NCBI GenBank assembly: GCA_029548025.1
Contig: JAKPOE010000288.1
Location: forward strand, 1 to 11,274
Source of the DNA: Spirochaetota bacterium
GTDB lineage: Bacteria > Spirochaetota > UBA4802 > UB4802
Reading direction: 5' to 3'
Length of the DNA: 11,274 bases
Position numbers and translations under genes: made by a program
The notes under the pieces: model-generated
The model's input: the letters and a program-made list of their open reading frames with translations, nothing else
Told to the model about the DNA's origin: nothing
Databases searched by the model: none
Shown here: positions 1 to 6,632 of the stretch, piece by piece
Position numbering within the stretch: position 1 is the stretch's first letter
Layout: every line of letters starts with the position of its first letter

Positions 1-1
1 T

Positions 2-2140
2 GGTGATGCTGTGGATAATATTCCGGGGGTGCGCGGTATTGGCGAAAAAACAGCAGCAAAACTTCTGCAACAGTATCAATCGCTGGATGCTATTTACGAC
101 CATTTGCATGAACTTACCGGTAAAATAAAAGAGCAAATTGAAAAGCAAAAAGATAGTGCTTATTTGTCACGCCAGCTTGTAACCATAAAAACAGATATCA
201 ATATTCCCATATCAATAGAGAATGCAAAAACACCCAACCTTCACAATGATATAGCGCGCCAGATATTCAAAAAGTTGGAGATGGATTCGATTGTACGTGA
301 ACTGGGCGAAGCTGAAAAATCAATGACGGTAGAGCAAAAAGATGGCTATAGCATAGTAACAGATGAAGAAACATTGCATAATGTTATTACACGGATTAAA
401 CAAGCCGGGCTTGTGTCATTTGATACTGAAACAACCTCGGCTAAGCCAATGGAAGCCGATCTGGTAGGGGTTTCATTTTCTATATCTGAAGGATCAGGAT
501 GGTTTATGCCGGTTGGCGATAGCTCTCTGTGGAGTCAGCCCGCAGTCCCTAAAGAAAATTTGCTGGAGCATTTAAAAACTGTTCTTGAGGATAAAAGTAT
601 CAAGAAGGTTGGGCAAAATATAAAATATGATATGCTGGTCATGATGCATTGCGGGATTACCTTTGAAGGAATTTATTTTGATACAATGATTGCTTCGTAC
701 TTGCTTAATCCTGGACTGCGACGACACAATATAGATGATTTAGCGCAGGAATATCTCAATTACACCAAAGTAAGCTATGAGGAATTAGTTAAAGATGGAA
801 AAAAACTCCAGCACATAACGCAGGTGCCCATGCAAAAATTGTCGCAGTATGCTATTGAAGATGCCGATATAGCGTTGCGACTCTATCACATCCTGTACCA
901 AAAGTTAGAACAGGAAAATCTTCTAGATCTGTTCTTTACAGTTGAGATGCCGCTTGTTACAGTGCTTGCTTATATGGAGTATTATGGGGTTAAAATTGAT
1001 CTACACCACTTTGAAGCATTGTCCATAGAGCTATCAAACAAATTACGGGACATAGAGCAGAAGATTTATTCACTGGCTGGCGTACCATTTAATATCAATT
1101 CAACGCGAGAGCTATCGCACATACTATTTGAAAAGTTAGGGTTAAAACCTGTTAAGAAGACTAAAACGGGGTATTCAACCGATATACAGGTGCTGGAGTC
1201 ATTGCACGGACAGCATGAGATCATTAATTATTTAATACAGTACCGAACATTCAATAAATTACAAACCACCTACGTTGATACACTCCCAAAGCTTGTTAAT
1301 CCAAAAACGGGACGAATCCACACATCGTTTAACCAGACGGTAACGGCTACCGGCAGGCTTTCATCATCAGAACCTAATTTGCAAAATATTCCGGTGCGTG
1401 ATGAGGTAGGCAAAAAAATAAGAACAGGTTTTATTGTTGATAAAGGATGCAGCATGCTATCGGCTGATTACTCGCAGATTGAACTACGGCTTGCTGCTCA
1501 CCTGTCAAAAGATCCTACCATGATCGAGGCATTTCAAAAGGGCATTGATATTCATGCACAGACTGCATCATCTGTTTTTAATGTGCCGTTACATGAGGTA
1601 ACCGAACAGATGCGGAGGCAGGCAAAGATTATAAATTTTGCTACGATATATGGAGTATCGCCGTATGGATTATCACAGCAGGCTGACATTACAGTGCAAC
1701 AGGCAACGGAGTTTATTCAAAAATATTTTAATGCATACCCAAAGATTAAAGAATATATTGATACCACCATTGCATTTGCACAAAAACATGGATATGTGCA
1801 AACACTTCTGGGGAGAAAGCGCTCTATACCCGAAATTACATCGAGCAATCAGTTTAGACGTGAGGGTGCTGAGCGTGTTGCAATAAACACTCCCATTCAG
1901 GGGACATCTGCTGATATGATTAAGGTTGCAATGGTGACAATACACACTACGTTTAAAGAAAAGCAATTAAAAAGCAAAATGATACTGCAGGTGCACGATG
2001 AGCTGGTGTTTGAGGTCCCCAATGATGAAAAAGAATTAATTGAGGAAATTGTTGTAAGCGCCATGAAGAACGCCATTACGCTTGATGTACCGGTTGTGGT
2101 AGATACAGGCTGGGGTAATAATTGGGCAGAGGCTCATTAA
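2..2140 (+). CDS. polA: DNA polymerase I, 5'-truncated by window edge
   Basis: Replicative-repair polymerase that fills gaps and removes RNA primers. The reading frame is open from base 2, and the first residues (GDAVDNIPGVRGIGEKTA) match the helix-hairpin-helix of the 5'-3' exonuclease domain, so the true start lies upstream. Counting from the codon at 11, the 3'-5' proofreading domain looks active: Exo I D138-T-E140, Exo II N203 with Y206-D207, and Exo III Y280-x3-D284. The polymerase core has motif A (ADYSQIELR, D486), motif B/O-helix (R536, K539, F543, Y547) and motif C (VHDELVFE, D663-E664). Motif B reads NFATIYG where NFGxxYG is usual. F543 at the sugar-selection position is the dNTP-selective form. 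The family usually has about 900 residues; about 712 are visible. The stop codon overlaps the convergent anti-sigma gene by 4 nt. Confidence 0.98.
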   Translation, partial: GDAVDNIPGVRGIGEKTAAKLLQQYQSLDAIYDHLHELTGKIKEQIEKQKDSAYLSRQLVTIKTDINIPISIENAKTPNLHNDIARQIFKKLEMDSIVRELGEAEKSMTVEQKDGYSIVTDEETLHNVITRIKQAGLVSFDTETTSAKPMEADLVGVSFSISEGSGWFMPVGDSSLWSQPAVPKENLLEHLKTVLEDKSIKKVGQNIKYDMLVMMHCGITFEGIYFDTMIASYLLNPGLRRHNIDDLAQEYLNYTKVSYEELVKDGKKLQHITQVPMQKLSQYAIEDADIALRLYHILYQKLEQENLLDLFFTVEMPLVTVLAYMEYYGVKIDLHHFEALSIELSNKLRDIEQKIYSLAGVPFNINSTRELSHILFEKLGLKPVKKTKTGYSTDIQVLESLHGQHEIINYLIQYRTFNKLQTTYVDTLPKLVNPKTGRIHTSFNQTVTATGRLSSSEPNLQNIPVRDEVGKKIRTGFIVDKGCSMLSADYSQIELRLAAHLSKDPTMIEAFQKGIDIHAQTASSVFNVPLHEVTEQMRRQAKIINFATIYGVSPYGLSQQADITVQQATEFIQKYFNAYPKIKEYIDTTIAFAQKHGYVQTLLGRKRSIPEITSSNQFRREGAERVAINTPIQGTSADMIKVAMVTIHTTFKEKQLKSKMILQVHDELVFEVPNDEKELIEEIVVSAMKNAITLDVPVVVDTGWGNNWAEAH

Positions 2141-2589
2141 AGCAAGGATTTGATGGAATGAGCTATCGCTTGCAATTTTTTTAGATGTGTTGCTACGTAG
2201 CTGCTGATATACGCTGCAATGATACATCCCAGTACAAGATATAAGGGTAGCACCAGCTGAATGCCAAAATGATATGTCATCCATTTGAGTGCATCGCTGT
2301 ATGATATTGTGGCAATACCAATGAAAATAATAAGTCCTGTTGTAATCCAGTTAAGATGGGATATGGTATAATCATATCGTTTTTGCAGCATAACCTGAGA
2401 CATTATTATATCCTCTAAATGAATGGATGGTGAGGAGCTTGAAGTTTGCATTGATGTAAAGGCTTTTTGTAATTGACTAATTTCGTTATAGCATTGTTTA
2501 CAATGTGCTATATGAAATTTAAGGAGCAATGGGATGAATTCATTATTATCCAGCATTAAAAATGTTTCAATAGCTTTTTTACATTTCAT
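2137..2589 (-). CDS. Zinc-finger (ZAS-type) membrane anti-sigma factor
   Basis: Predicted 150-residue anti-sigma factor that would hold the adjacent ECF sigma factor at the membrane. The N-terminus carries H26-x3-C30-x2-C33 with an additional C3, the zinc-binding pattern of ZAS-domain anti-sigma factors. A linker of about 45 residues follows, then two membrane segments (about 81-96 and 110-132) and a short basic tail. No large extracytoplasmic sensor domain is present, so any signal would be sensed in the membrane or by a partner. I chose the ATG at 2589 because AGGAGG-like GGAGG (2600-2596) sits 6 nt before it. The alternative start at 2604 would place the start upstream of that site. It overlaps the end of the sigma gene by 11 nt, consistent with translational coupling. 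The role is inferred from the motif and neighbour. Confidence 0.77.
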   Translation of the reverse strand: MKCKKAIETFLMLDNNEFIPLLLKFHIAHCKQCYNEISQLQKAFTSMQTSSSSPSIHLEDIIMSQVMLQKRYDYTISHLNWITTGLIIFIGIATISYSDALKWMTYHFGIQLVLPLYLVLGCIIAAYISSYVATHLKKLQAIAHSIKSLL

Positions 2590-3136
2590 GGTAATCCTCC
2601 GCAATTGTTCCTTTTAATGCATCACGAAGATGCTGTTTTGCTCTGAAAACGTACGACTTGATTGTATTGACAGGATATCCTGTTATACGTGATATATCTT
2701 TAAAAGGTAATCCCGCATAAAAATAGAGATCAATGCATACTTTGTATGCCGGGGGCAGGGCATTGATTGCCTGCTCAAGAAGCTCTCCCAGTTCATTTTT
2801 CATGAATATATTCAAAGGTTCGGATGTATCAGCTATGGTATCATGATATTCAGTGGTATTGTTGTTTTGCATTTGTGCAATTTTATTGACGGCATGGTTA
2901 TAGCAAACCTTCATCATCCATGTTTTAAAGGATGCCGTCCCCTTGAATGAATAGAGATTACCATACACCTTTACAAAAACCTCCTGCGTAAAATCAGATG
3001 CATCATCATGGTTCTTAAAAAAACGCATACCCAAACTATAAACAAGCTGCTCATAACGCTGAATAATGATTTTAAATAATTCCTGATTGCCTTTAAGAAT
3101 TTGCTGAATAATATGCTCATCGCTTATATTGTTCAT
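2579..3136 (-). CDS. ECF-family RNA polymerase sigma factor
   Basis: A 185-residue group 4 (ECF) sigma factor that would direct RNA polymerase to an alternative regulon. The sigma-2 domain spans about 20-90, with the core-binding segment DDASDFTQEVFVKVY (44-58) and the -10-recognition stretch around SFKTWMMKVCYNHAVN. An Asn/Thr-rich linker (about 90-110) leads to sigma-4 (about 118-172), with the -35-binding helix-turn-helix at FKDISRITGYPVNTIKSYVFRAKQHL. Sigma-1.1 and sigma-3 are absent, as expected for ECFs. The start overlaps the stop of the upstream membrane-protein gene (ATGA), and the downstream anti-sigma gene overlaps its end, so expression is probably coupled. The target promoter is not determinable here; I saw no clear ECF-type AAC/CGT promoter upstream of the cluster. 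Confidence 0.95.
   Translation of the reverse strand: MNNISDEHIIQQILKGNQELFKIIIQRYEQLVYSLGMRFFKNHDDASDFTQEVFVKVYGNLYSFKGTASFKTWMMKVCYNHAVNKIAQMQNNNTTEYHDTIADTSEPLNIFMKNELGELLEQAINALPPAYKVCIDLYFYAGLPFKDISRITGYPVNTIKSYVFRAKQHLRDALKGTIAEDYHEM
2596..2600 (-). promoter_or_regulatory. Ribosome-binding site deciding the anti-sigma start
   Basis: GGAGG on the minus strand, 6 nt before the ATG at 2589 and lying inside the 3' end of the sigma-factor gene. It supports the shorter 150-residue start over the in-frame ATG at 2604 and suggests coupled translation of sigma and anti-sigma. Confidence 0.7.
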
Positions 3137-3471
3137 TGTTTGGTTGTTTTCTGCTTTACAAAGTAATAACAGGTAAAACTGATACCCAATCCTAATGGCA
3201 CCAATCCGCCAATAAGTGCATATGAAACACCATCTTTAATAAGAAAAAAAATTGTTAAACTTGCACCTGCACCTAAAAGTATAAATCCCGTGAAAAGACT
3301 AAATGCATCAAAATCAAACGATACTTTTTGATACAAACCCTTTTCAATAAGAAGAATTTTTTGTTTATGATTAAAGTAAAGGAAGAAAAATAATACAACA
3401 CTGCCCGCCACTATCCCAACAATAGGAATGATGGTTACTAAAATCTGTACTGCAGTTGATGGTGTTGACAT
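3133..3471 (-). CDS. Small three-helix membrane protein, DUF6249-like
   Basis: A 112-residue hydrophobic protein of unknown function. Three membrane segments are visible at about 8-33, 57-78 and 81-105. A short cytosolic-looking loop after the first helix carries NHKQKILLIEKGLYQK (34-49). The His-plus-basic stretch followed by a LIEKGL motif resembles small DUF6249-type membrane proteins, which I recall being found beside ECF sigma genes; this assignment is from memory of the pattern, not a search. The ribosome-binding site GGGGGA sits 8 nt before the ATG. The stop overlaps the sigma-factor start by 4 nt and the radical SAM gene ends 26 nt upstream. The location suggests it belongs to the sigma/anti-sigma signalling unit, possibly as a membrane sensor or partner, but that is inference. 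Confidence 0.65.
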   Translation of the reverse strand: MSTPSTAVQILVTIIPIVGIVAGSVVLFFFLYFNHKQKILLIEKGLYQKVSFDFDAFSLFTGFILLGAGASLTIFFLIKDGVSYALIGGLVPLGLGISFTCYYFVKQKTTKQ

Positions 3472-3497
3472 ACAATAGTTCCCCCTATCAGTTAATA

Positions 3498-5087
3498 TTA
3501 AAGTTGTGTTTGGAGCTGCTCATTACCTGCAGGAACTGTGGCAGCCAAAGATTTTTCAATTGTATCATCATGTCCGTGTTTATGAAGTGATTTATTGTAT
3601 TCGTTTACCATGATATCAGTGATTTTAAATAAATGATATCCTTTGATAGCCAGTGCTATAGCTTCAGAAAATAATTTTGGGCGATATTTCAAGGTATTCA
3701 ACAAAAATGTAAAATAATCTTTTCCGTATGATGAAAATCCCTGTTTTACTAATGATAGTATAAGAGCCTTGAACTCTTTCAATGTAAATTGGCGATATAC
3801 CATTCTTTTGCCTGGAAGCCGCTTAATTAATGTAAGGCACCGTTCAAAATATTGTTTTGGCGAGTAGATTGTTTTCAGTATTTTTATATAGCCGTCAACG
3901 AGCAATTGCACTGGCATCTTTGGTATAAAGTTTGGCTCAAGCTTGTGAGTATTATTCCCATTTGATTCAGTAATAAGCCTCCCTTCTTCAACCAGACGAT
4001 GATATAACCGTGTTTGCGGGAGAGCATCCAGTATTCCTACCATTGCCATAGGTATCCCCGATGATTGAATAAATTCAATCTGTAGATCAAAAACATTATC
4101 AGGATCTTCATCAAATCCAACAATAAAGCCTCCGCTTACCTCCATACCATGTTGCTGAATTGATTCAACATTTTCAAGAAGATTTTCTTTGGTGTTCTGC
4201 GTTTTACCGACGCTTTCAAGTGATGATACAACAGGGGTTTCAATACCCAGAAAAACCATGTCAAAACCTGCTTTATACATAAGCTCCATAAGTTCGTCAT
4301 CGTGTGCTAAATTAACGCTTGCTTCGGTCTGGAAGGAAAATGGGTATGCATGAGCAATCTGCCACTCAATGATTGCTTTGAGTAGTTCCTTAACCTTTGC
4401 TTTATTGCCAATAAAATTATCATCTACAATAAATATTGATTCGTTAAAACCAGTTGCGTATACTGCATCTAATTCGGCGCAAAATTGCTGCGGGCTTTTT
4501 GTACGAGGAACTCTTCCAAATAATGAGATGATGTCGCAAAATTCACAATTAAATGGACACCCTCGTGAAAATTGTAATGGAACGCTGGAATAAGGTTTAA
4601 GATCAATAATATCAAAACGTGGTATTGGTGTTTTATCAAGGGATGGCTTTTGAGTTGAAGTATAAACATGCTGCAGCGTTCCAGATTGCAGATCATGTAA
4701 AAACATTGGCAATGTTACCTCTGCCTCATTTAAAACAAAGTAATCAACATCCGGAATAGATTGCCATAAAGAAGTAGGATAGGGGCCACCAGCCACAACA
4801 GGCACATGGTATTGTTTGCACATCGATGTAACATGGTGAAATGATTCCTGTTGGACAATCATTGCTGATATAAAGACCATATCGTAGTCTGGTATTATTG
4901 TGGGATCAAGTGAAGATATATTTAAGTCAAGTAGCTCAACCTCCCAATCCTCTGGTAACATTGCTGCAACGGTTAACAAACCAAGAGGAGGGAAAACTGT
5001 TTTTTTACCTATAAATTCTAAAGAGTATCTAAAACTCCAGTAGGTAAGGGGTATTTCAGGATATACCAATAATATTTTTTTGCTCAT
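3498..5087 (-). CDS. B12-binding-domain radical SAM protein (DUF4070 type)
   Basis: A 529-residue iron-sulfur enzyme of unknown substrate. Residues 5-140 form a cobalamin-binding-like Rossmann domain ending in the conserved VAGGPYPT (98-105). The canonical DxHxxG cobalamin-ligand motif is replaced by LDLNISSLD, so cobalamin, if bound, lacks the usual lower His ligand. The radical SAM core starts with C177-x3-C181-x2-C184 (RGCPFNCEFC), followed by FGRVPRTKSP, which is typical of the HpnP-like/DUF4070 branch, and by the DDNFIGNK and GIETP segments. A C-terminal helical DUF4070-like region runs from about 395 to 490. This branch includes the hopanoid methylase HpnP, but similarity does not establish that reaction and no hopanoid genes are present here. 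A strong AGGAGG lies 5 nt before the ATG. It is the first gene of the leftward cluster ending in the anti-sigma factor. Confidence 0.92.
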   Translation of the reverse strand: MSKKILLVYPEIPLTYWSFRYSLEFIGKKTVFPPLGLLTVAAMLPEDWEVELLDLNISSLDPTIIPDYDMVFISAMIVQQESFHHVTSMCKQYHVPVVAGGPYPTSLWQSIPDVDYFVLNEAEVTLPMFLHDLQSGTLQHVYTSTQKPSLDKTPIPRFDIIDLKPYSSVPLQFSRGCPFNCEFCDIISLFGRVPRTKSPQQFCAELDAVYATGFNESIFIVDDNFIGNKAKVKELLKAIIEWQIAHAYPFSFQTEASVNLAHDDELMELMYKAGFDMVFLGIETPVVSSLESVGKTQNTKENLLENVESIQQHGMEVSGGFIVGFDEDPDNVFDLQIEFIQSSGIPMAMVGILDALPQTRLYHRLVEEGRLITESNGNNTHKLEPNFIPKMPVQLLVDGYIKILKTIYSPKQYFERCLTLIKRLPGKRMVYRQFTLKEFKALILSLVKQGFSSYGKDYFTFLLNTLKYRPKLFSEAIALAIKGYHLFKITDIMVNEYNKSLHKHGHDDTIEKSLAATVPAGNEQLQTQL

Positions 5088-5092
5088 AACAA

Positions 5093-5120
5093 CCTCCTGT
5101 GCTGTCTTGAACCAAACAGG
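5093..5120 (-). promoter_or_regulatory. Radical SAM gene RBS with possible sequestering hairpin
   Basis: AGGAGG at 5098-5093 on the minus strand lies 5 nt before the start codon. CCTGT at 5120-5116 can pair with ACAGG at 5100-5096, covering the first half of the ribosome-binding site. The upstream segment can alternatively pair with ACAG just before it. The stems are only 4-5 bp, so a regulatory role is speculative. No cobalamin-riboswitch B12 box was recognised in this leader. Confidence 0.3.
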
Positions 5121-5228
5121 TAGTTTATATATTTGGAAAACTAACCATGCATATTATTAACTGCTGATTTATTAATCTGTTTAGTTTTGAATTTACTATA
5201 TAGACAGGTTATCTATCAGGATGGTTGC

Positions 5229-5278
5229 AAAAAAATTTCGATATGTGAACAGAGCGATGATTTATCACCGCCCTGTTC
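5229..5278 (-). terminator. Intrinsic terminator after ilvC
   Basis: On the minus strand, about 12 nt beyond the ilvC stop, GAACAG (5278-5273) pairs with CTGTTC (5252-5247). The inner stem GCGGTGA/TCATCGC includes one G-U pair and closes a TAAA loop. A run of seven T residues (5235-5229) follows after an 11-nt spacer, which is longer than ideal. It separates the ilv transcript from the radical SAM/sigma cluster. Confidence 0.7.
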
Positions 5279-5289
5279 GATAGTTATTG

Positions 5290-6291
5290 TTAAACTTCCT
5301 TACTGTCAATCCATTTCATCATCTTTCGTAACTCTTTGCCAACCTTCTCAATGAGATGTTCACGTTCTTTTTTCTTTATTGCATTAAATTGTGGACGGCC
5401 TGCTACGTTTTCTAAAATCCATTGACGGGCAAATTGAGCTGATTGAATTTCATCAAGTACCTTTTTCATCTCTTTACGGGTTTGTTCGGTGACCATACGC
5501 TTGCCTACCATGTAATCGCCATATTCGGCAGTGTCAGATACAGAATACCGCATATAGTTAATGCCGCCCTGATAAAATAAATCAACAATGAGTTTAAGTT
5601 CGTGCATACATTCAAAATAAGCAATCTCGGGCTGGTAGCCAGCTTCTACCAGTGTGTCAAAACCTGCTTTAACAAGCTCTGAAACTCCTCCGCACAGTAC
5701 GCATTGTTCGCCAAAGAGGTCGGTTTCGGTTTCTTCTTTAAATGTTGTTTCAATAACACCTGCTCGTGTAGCTCCAATCCCCTTTGAATAAGCCAATGCA
5801 ACTTCTTTTGCTTTACCGGTTGCATTGTTATGTATTGCAATTAAACAGGGAACGCCGCCGCCTTTTTCATATTCGCTACGTACTAAATGTCCCGGTCCTT
5901 TTGGTGCTACCATTATAACATCAACATCTGATGGTGGAACTATCTGACCAAAATGGATATTAAATCCATGTGAAAAGACAAGTGTCTTGCCTTTTTTAAG
6001 ATACGGCTTTACATCATTTTCGTAAAGCTTTGCCTGAACGTGATCCTGAGCCAATATCTGGATGATATCAGCTTTTTCAGCTGCTTCTTTTGCGCTTATT
6101 GGTTTAAAGTTATGTGAAACTGCAATATCATAATTTGGTGTTCCGGGTAATTCTGCAACAATTACTTTACAGCCACTATCTCGCAGATTTTGTGCCTGAG
6201 CATGACCCTGACTGCCATATCCTATTACAGCAATCATCTTGTTTGAAATCACCGATAAATCGGCATCATTATCATAGTACATCTTTGCCAT
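5290..6291 (-). CDS. ilvC: Ketol-acid reductoisomerase, class I
   Basis: Second enzyme of valine, isoleucine and leucine synthesis. It isomerises and reduces acetolactate or acetohydroxybutyrate to the dihydroxy acid in the cytosol, using Mg2+ and a nicotinamide coenzyme. The 333-residue length is standard for class I. The Rossmann domain has [13 protein letters not shown] (24-36). Catalytic and metal residues are in place: H108, K131 (APKGPGH), D191 and E195 (ETDLFGEQ), E227 and E231 (FECMHE), and S252. The coenzyme-specificity loop reads [11 protein letters not shown] (45-55) instead of the usual VGLRPGSPSW type. It lacks the phosphate-binding Arg and carries Glu47, so NADH preference is plausible. 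The ribosome-binding site GAGGT lies 7 nt before the ATG. It is separated from ilvBH by the antisense Rpn gene and followed by a terminator. Confidence 0.98.
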   Translation of the reverse strand: MAKMYYDNDADLSVISNKMIAVIGYGSQGHAQAQNLRDSGCKVIVAELPGTPNYDIAVSHNFKPISAKEAAEKADIIQILAQDHVQAKLYENDVKPYLKKGKTLVFSHGFNIHFGQIVPPSDVDVIMVAPKGPGHLVRSEYEKGGGVPCLIAIHNNATGKAKEVALAYSKGIGATRAGVIETTFKEETETDLFGEQCVLCGGVSELVKAGFDTLVEAGYQPEIAYFECMHELKLIVDLFYQGGINYMRYSVSDTAEYGDYMVGKRMVTEQTRKEMKKVLDEIQSAQFARQWILENVAGRPQFNAIKKKEREHLIEKVGKELRKMMKWIDSKEV

Positions 6292-6325
6292 AATGCTACC
6301 TCGTTTTAATTATTATATAGAGTAA

Positions 6326-6358
6326 ATGCAGTATACTTACATGCAGTTATTGATGCAG
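6326..6358. repeat. Three ATGCAG direct repeats upstream of ilvC
   Basis: ATGCAG occurs at 6326-6331, 6341-6346 and 6353-6358, with start-to-start spacing of 15 and 12 bp (CTGCAT in the ilvC direction). The position, 35-67 bp before the ilvC start, would suit an operator, but the unit is short and no regulator is known here. Confidence 0.35.
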
Positions 6359-6360
6359 CA
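6351..6360. repeat. Direct repeat, ilvC-side copy flanking rpn
   Basis: TGATGCAGCA, identical to the copy at 7756-7765. The pair brackets the rpn gene and its AT-rich leader. Removing one copy and the intervening DNA would leave ilvH and ilvC about 93 bp apart. It may be a target-site duplication or coincidence. Confidence 0.4.
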
Positions 6361-6573
6361 TAGTCTATTATTGTATTTGTATTATGCAATAAAAATTTAA
6401 TTTTTTTTTAACTTCTTAAAACAGGGTAATGTTTGAAAAGTGTTATTTATCGATTTCCTGTGATATCTCACTATTGGTAACAGAAAAATTTTAAAAATTT
6501 TTAATTATAAAAAAATATTTTTTAATTTTCCCCTTAATTTTTTCCAGTTTCAGCGTATTAATTTCATAGAGAA

Positions 6574-6591
6574 ATACAATGGAAATTGTAT
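6574..6591. repeat. Inverted repeat in the rpn leader
   Basis: ATACAAT, GGAA, ATTGTAT: a perfect 7-bp inverted repeat with a 4-nt centre, 42 bp before the rpn start and 24 bp before its ribosome-binding site. It could be an operator or an RNA hairpin. Its A/T-rich arms make chance formation possible. Confidence 0.35.
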
Positions 6592-6632
6592 GTATTTGAA
6601 TAAAATTTTATAGCAGGAGGTGGTTATTATTT

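Larger units (their letters stand above)
6292..6632. other. AT-rich divergent intergenic region, ilvC to rpn
   Basis: 341 bp between divergent starts, no gene recognised. The ilvC-proximal part (6292-6360) has moderate composition and three ATGCAG direct repeats. From about 6361 to 6540 the sequence becomes strikingly A/T-rich, with long A- and T-tracts (for example around 6391-6410 and 6485-6530), suggestive of bent DNA or foreign origin. A TATAAT on the minus strand (6317-6312) could be an ilvC -10 box, but the -35 is poor and the leader would be very short. No convincing -35/-10 pair for rpn was found. Confidence 0.6.

Noticed and set aside
11..13. GTG at 11 as the start of polA
   Set aside because: The frame is open to base 2 and the residues before it (GDA) continue the conserved GDxxDNIPG motif, so the codon is an internal valine.
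1673..1966. 97-residue minus-strand ORF inside polA
   Set aside because: Antisense to the conserved polymerase motifs, Cys-rich only because of the complement of polA codons, no family resemblance.
5121..5228. Cobalamin riboswitch upstream of the radical SAM gene
   Set aside because: No B12-box-like sequence and the free leader is too short and A/T-rich for the conserved fold.
6312..6317. TATAAT on the minus strand as the ilvC -10 box
   Set aside because: No reasonable -35 at 16-18 bp and the predicted leader would barely include the ribosome-binding site; left as a mention only.
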